NCBI RefSeq assembly: GCF_030272615.1
Contig: NC_081407.1
Coordinates: 268,368,075 to 268,432,074, forward strand
Source of the DNA: Cryptomeria japonica
Taxonomy: Eukaryota; Streptophyta; Pinopsida; Cupressales; Cupressaceae
DNA length: 64,000 nt
Direction: 5' to 3'
The stretch's first letter is position 1. The number at the start of each line of letters is the position of its first letter. The notes beneath the pieces were generated by a model. It saw nothing but the letters and a program-made list of their open reading frames with translations. It was not told the origin of the DNA and made no database searches. This document shows positions 60,508 through 64,000 of the stretch, piece by piece. The translations under genes were made by a program, and so were the position numbers.

Positions 60508-61853
60508 TGTTAGCAGCAACAAAGAAGGAAAACTGAGAGGGGGCGGAATCAATTTTCACTGAATTAAACAAATTAAGCACAATCTTAGATATGATCAATT
60601 GCAGAAATAAGAAAGATAAAGACAATAACAGCAACACACATAACACCAATATTTTATCATGGAAAACCCGGTTAAGGGAAAAACCATGGTGGGAACCTAC
60701 CCACAATAAGATGATACTCTGTAGTAGTATGTATAAATATTACAATGGGGAATGCACATGCATTTAGGCACATTGCCTAGAGCTCACTGCTCAAAATAAG
60801 ATGACCCAGAAGGATCCAACCCTTAGGGAAGGTTCACTACCTTACAATAAGATTCAGAATACAATCTGAAATACATGAACTACAAATATAGCATCTGTTA
60901 ATGCCTAATAAAAGTTTCGGTTAAGCACATTTGTCTTCCCTGCAACAATATTTTCTCCATACACAATACCAAAAGATAAATTTTCTTAAGCACACATATG
61001 AAACCTCTCTTTGATAATGCAGACACAACATCGACACCCAAATTACATGACTATACCACCTATTTATACAATTCATCAACCTTGACTACAAGATCAGCCA
61101 AACCCTCAACCCATAGTTACAAAATTACATCACATGATACATAAATCAACCACCTGACCAATATAGTGACATAGATAGAATAACATGGGCCTAAACCAAA
61201 TCTCTAAATATGCATCACCACCGAAAACCTCACCAAGACCAACTACAACATGTTACACCACCAAAAATACCGCATAACATGAAGAATATCACCAGATCAA
61301 CAAAATCACCAAGAACGCGCACAAGGATCAATGCAGACCACCAAGATAAATAGGACACGATCAGGAAACCCGAATAAGAACATTAGAACCATCTGCAATA
61401 GCTGCACCAGCACCACTTATTCAAATCTTCATCAATCAACACGTTAACTCACAAGAACACTTAATAACATCAGTTCAAACTACAAAGATAGCTTGCGGAG
61501 CACCAAATCATGAACTATCTAAAATGAAGATACACATGAACAGCCAAAACATTCTTCCAAATCCACAACCAAATATATGATCATACCGGAGCTCACTAGA
61601 TCAAATACCAAACTCTACCAACCACTTAACAGAAAGACTAAACTCCAAATCGGATCAAATAATATGATCAAGTAAACTTTTGGATCACTAAAACCAATAA
61701 GGAATGAATTATTCTAGCATCTCAAATAGATAAACCAGCCATATCAACTCAATTCAATCACTGAAATACCAAACAACTCATAGAAACACTAAAAGACAGG
61801 AATATGTTGACATCAATGACAACAACATATCCTAGCAACAACAATATCCAACA
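60508..61853 (-). repeat. Element D 5' LTR
   Basis: 1,346 bp, homologous to 54561-55903. The first bases on the minus strand are TGTTGGATATTG. Confidence 0.92.
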
Positions 61854-61921
61854 TAAGCTTCAATTGGTTGGGCAAATAAAACGCCTGGGTCATATGTTCG
61901 TCTTCCAGATTACAAATGGAG
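61854..61921 (+). pseudogene. Right half of the exon-like block, ends at a splice donor
   Basis: After the TSD copy taagc the frame KLQLVGQIKRLGHMFVFQIT stays open until GGAG followed by gtgagt at 61922-61927, a strong match to a plant 5' splice site. See the left half at 54508-54560. Confidence 0.35.
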
Positions 61922-63500
61922 GTGAGTCCAATGGCAATGGAGATGCTACATCCAGATATATTCATAATAAACTAATGTATATTTGTATTTTTATATTATT
62001 GAAATGGCCTATGTGATCTCATGACTAAGCTATATAAGCTATGTACAATGACCTATGAAGTCTATTGTAGTAAATATGACAGGAGGTTGACAAGCAAATG
62101 TAACTAATAGATAACAAGGAAAACACTAACCCACTAACCTACTAACATATGTTCATGTGTGCATGATTAATCTCTTATGTGTTTTCTTGCTTAGTTACTA
62201 TCTTTACATTCTTGAATGCATGGTTGAATGTATTTACATAAGTTAATTAAGTTATTGTTAGGTACATTAAATTCATTTTGTAATAGTTATTAAGTAGACA
62301 TAGTAACTCGTGGTTTCATGTACATTAACATTTAGTATCATTAATTTATCTTGTTTATACGTATATTAACAATAAATTTACAATAATTACCTATTTTGTC
62401 ATGACAATTCACATTCCTTCCTACTTGTTAAACAATATAGTTCTTACTTTACTTCATTTCTTATGTATGAGTGTTAAATTTGCAGTTACATTGGGGTTCG
62501 AACGAACATCAACAGTTACAAAAGGTCGGGTTTGTTTGAACCCAGTCGTTACATGAAAGTACGCGTCATAATTTTTCCCAGGGGGTTCGAGCGAAGGGGG
62601 GTCATTTGAACCCACTTGTTAGAGGTCTCTCCCCAATTTTTTTAGAGTTCTGAGAAATTTTTTCCTTCGGACCCCTGGTTCAAGGCACAAATGAAATAAT
62701 ATTGATAACCCAAAAATATAAGATGGTAGTGCTCGGAGCAAGCTTTCCAACGAGTATAATTTTATTACATTGTGAATATTATGATGTTCTTGTTTTTTTA
62801 ATTTTATGGAATATTGGTTTTTGACCGAACATGAACTTCTCTATTCAACGCATTAGGAAAAATAGGAAACTAATTCAAAAAAATTCTGAAAAATATCTAT
62901 GTCCCAGGTATTGATGTCTTCTTTCTAACAAAATAAATGAATTGAATTTTGATATATATATAGAATAAGTTACGTGTTCAAACTTAAACTTATGTCTGAA
63001 TTATGACTAGTCGGACTTCAAAACTTAATAAAATGAAAAATATCCAACATATCATGATCAAACCAACAACAAGACCTGGATATTGATGTTACAAACCAAA
63101 ATTTAAAAGAATTGAGTTTTTTATCATTTATAAAAAAAAAGTTATGTGTTTCGGGAGGCACATCACTCTTAAAAAATGTAGTTTGTTGTAAAAAATTACT
63201 TTTCGAATGAGATGAAAAAAATTTTAAAAAATTGAAAAAAATATATTTAGAATATGCAGACAAAATGCTATAGATCACTAATTTACTTCATCTTCAAATT
63301 CTTAATAGTTTAAAAGTTATAGTTGTCGGAAGTTGAAGATTATTTTTAAAAAGTTCATCTCATTGTCAAAAGTGGCAAACAAGTGGGAACCATTATTGTG
63401 AATTCACCCATGATTGATGATAAATTATTATTCATTGCAATAAATGTATGGTAGATTTGATTTACATTTAATTATGATAGTTAGTCTAAGGTTAGGACTA
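61922..63500. other. AT-rich stretch, no gene seen
   Basis: No long ORF, LTR or poly(A) boundary is recognised. Around 62495-62620 a block has repeated 'gttcga(a/g)cgaa' and 'ttgaaccca' words in inverted orientation. The rest is A/T-rich. Confidence 0.4.
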
Positions 63501-63522
63501 GTGGCTCTCTACATCTAACTCT

Positions 63523-63729
63523 TCAATGTATAGTTGATGCATGCATGTTGAATGAAGCAACTCCCGTAGGGGCTACTGTGAGCAATTGGCTTTTTTGTTG
63601 TGGTGTCTTACTTTTAAGTGCATTTATAATGCAAGCAATTGAGTAGGATTTACATGTACCTATTGTTCCTTGGATAATCATGTGTAGTGGTTTAGTAGAG
63701 GGACATTCACTATGGTTTGTAATTATCAT
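63523..63729 (-). pseudogene. PIF1-type helicase fragment (Helitron-like)
   Basis: A 68-codon frame contains PLHMIIQGTIGTCKSYSIA, which aligns to the helicase Walker A region of plant PIF1/Helitron proteins (family GTAGTGKSYLI). Here the second Gly of GTGKS is Cys. It then has LLTVAPTGVASFNMHASTIH, the family's APTGVAA...TIH motif Ia. A stop directly follows, and no other helicase motifs or Rep domain are in the window. I infer a fragment of a Helitron or of a host PIF1-like gene. Confidence 0.7.
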
Positions 63730-63730
63730 G

Positions 63731-64000
63731 AGTACTACTTTTTGCTTCTCTGACTATTTATAGTTTGGAATGTCAAAGTTGTGTGGTATGTTTTCATCTT
63801 GACTGCATGTCTTTTTCATGTTTATGAAATGCATCACAATTTCATGTAAATTTTCTGGTAATAACTTTCGAGAGACTACTTGGAATGGTAATAACCTCTT
63901 CACACAACCTGGAAGTACAATTCAACAATAAACAAGCTAAATATTTGGCCAATACTAATAATGCTACTATTGTTGATAGTTCTACACAATAAATAAGGTA
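63731..64000. other. Window end, no gene seen
   Basis: AT-rich sequence with only short ORFs. If the PIF1 fragment belongs to a Helitron, its N-terminal side would lie here on the minus strand, but I see no homology. Confidence 0.3.

Larger units (their letters stand above)
54561..61853 (-). mobile_element. Element D: full-structure Ty1/Copia retrotransposon, degenerate
   Basis: LTRs are 54561-55903 (3') and 60508-61853 (5'), with TSD taagt (54556-54560) and taagc (61854-61858). The minus-strand order is PBS, gag with zinc knuckle, protease, pre-integrase and integrase, reverse transcriptase, RNase H, 3' UTR and PPT, which is the Copia order. Of the elements here only D has an entire pol set, but many stops and frameshifts make it inactive now. 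Its shared PBS and PPT signals make it, or its intact relatives, a candidate helper for A, B and C. Confidence 0.93.

Noticed and set aside
62505-62520. 'ggttcgaac' resembling a tRNA T-arm or B box (SINE)
   Set aside because: No A box, cloverleaf or poly(A)/oligo(T) end at the right spacing.

Overview
The window is repeat-dominated nuclear DNA of a seed plant, most likely a gymnosperm or conifer. That assignment is an inference from three things: very dense nested LTR retrotransposons, long AT-rich spacers, and a plant LINE with a DUF4283 / zinc-knuckle ORF1 and a C-terminal RNase H. I see no bacterial-type operon, rRNA, tRNA or CRISPR array, and no intact conventional host gene.

Layout. (1) 1-2012: 3' end of an unrecognised poly(A)-tailed sequence with a broken ORF of about 200 codons. 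(2) 2013-8421, continuing at 19579-20708: a tandemly duplicated unit of about 3.2-3.8 kb, in two complete-ish copies and one truncated copy. It carries gene-like exons for an unknown membrane protein. Copy 2 is split by a full-length degenerate LINE (8422-14436, target-site duplication aaaagtaata) and, about 20 bp further on, by a minus-strand Copia-type element (E, 14456-19573, TSD gatag). (3) 20709-22129: 3' part of a Ty3/gypsy element. (4) 22130-53392: a minus-strand, probably gypsy-derived non-autonomous element (F). It encodes a repeat-rich protein and no polymerase. F is split by element A (26371-39112) and element C (43127-52475, perfect TSD aagat). The 3' LTR of A is itself split by element B (33545-38299). 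(5) 53393-54560 and 61854-61921: exon-like host DNA split by D (54561-61853), a degenerate minus-strand Ty1/Copia element with gag, protease, integrase, reverse transcriptase and RNase H. (6) 61922-64000: AT-rich DNA with a PIF1-helicase (Helitron-like) fragment.

What stands out. Four LTR elements (A, B, C, E) have paired LTRs, an initiator-Met-tRNA-type primer-binding site and a polypurine tract, but no recognisable reverse transcriptase or integrase. A and B encode a coiled-coil protein with four tandem zinc-knuckle motifs. A also encodes a second large protein (ORF2, roughly 28952-33255) that I do not recognise. B looks like an internal deletion derivative of the A type, with the knuckle ORF fused to the ORF2 C-terminal part. 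A, B, C and the pol-bearing D share an inverted repeat that brackets the polypurine tract and the first bases of the 3' LTR, and they share an extra upstream polypurine-like run. My working hypothesis is a family of pol-less LTR retroelements mobilised in trans by a D-like Copia element.

Relative order of insertion, from nesting: F is older than A, and A is older than B; F is older than C; the tandem unit is older than the LINE and E; exon-like DNA preceded D. All coding regions carry stops or frameshifts, so nothing here looks currently autonomous.
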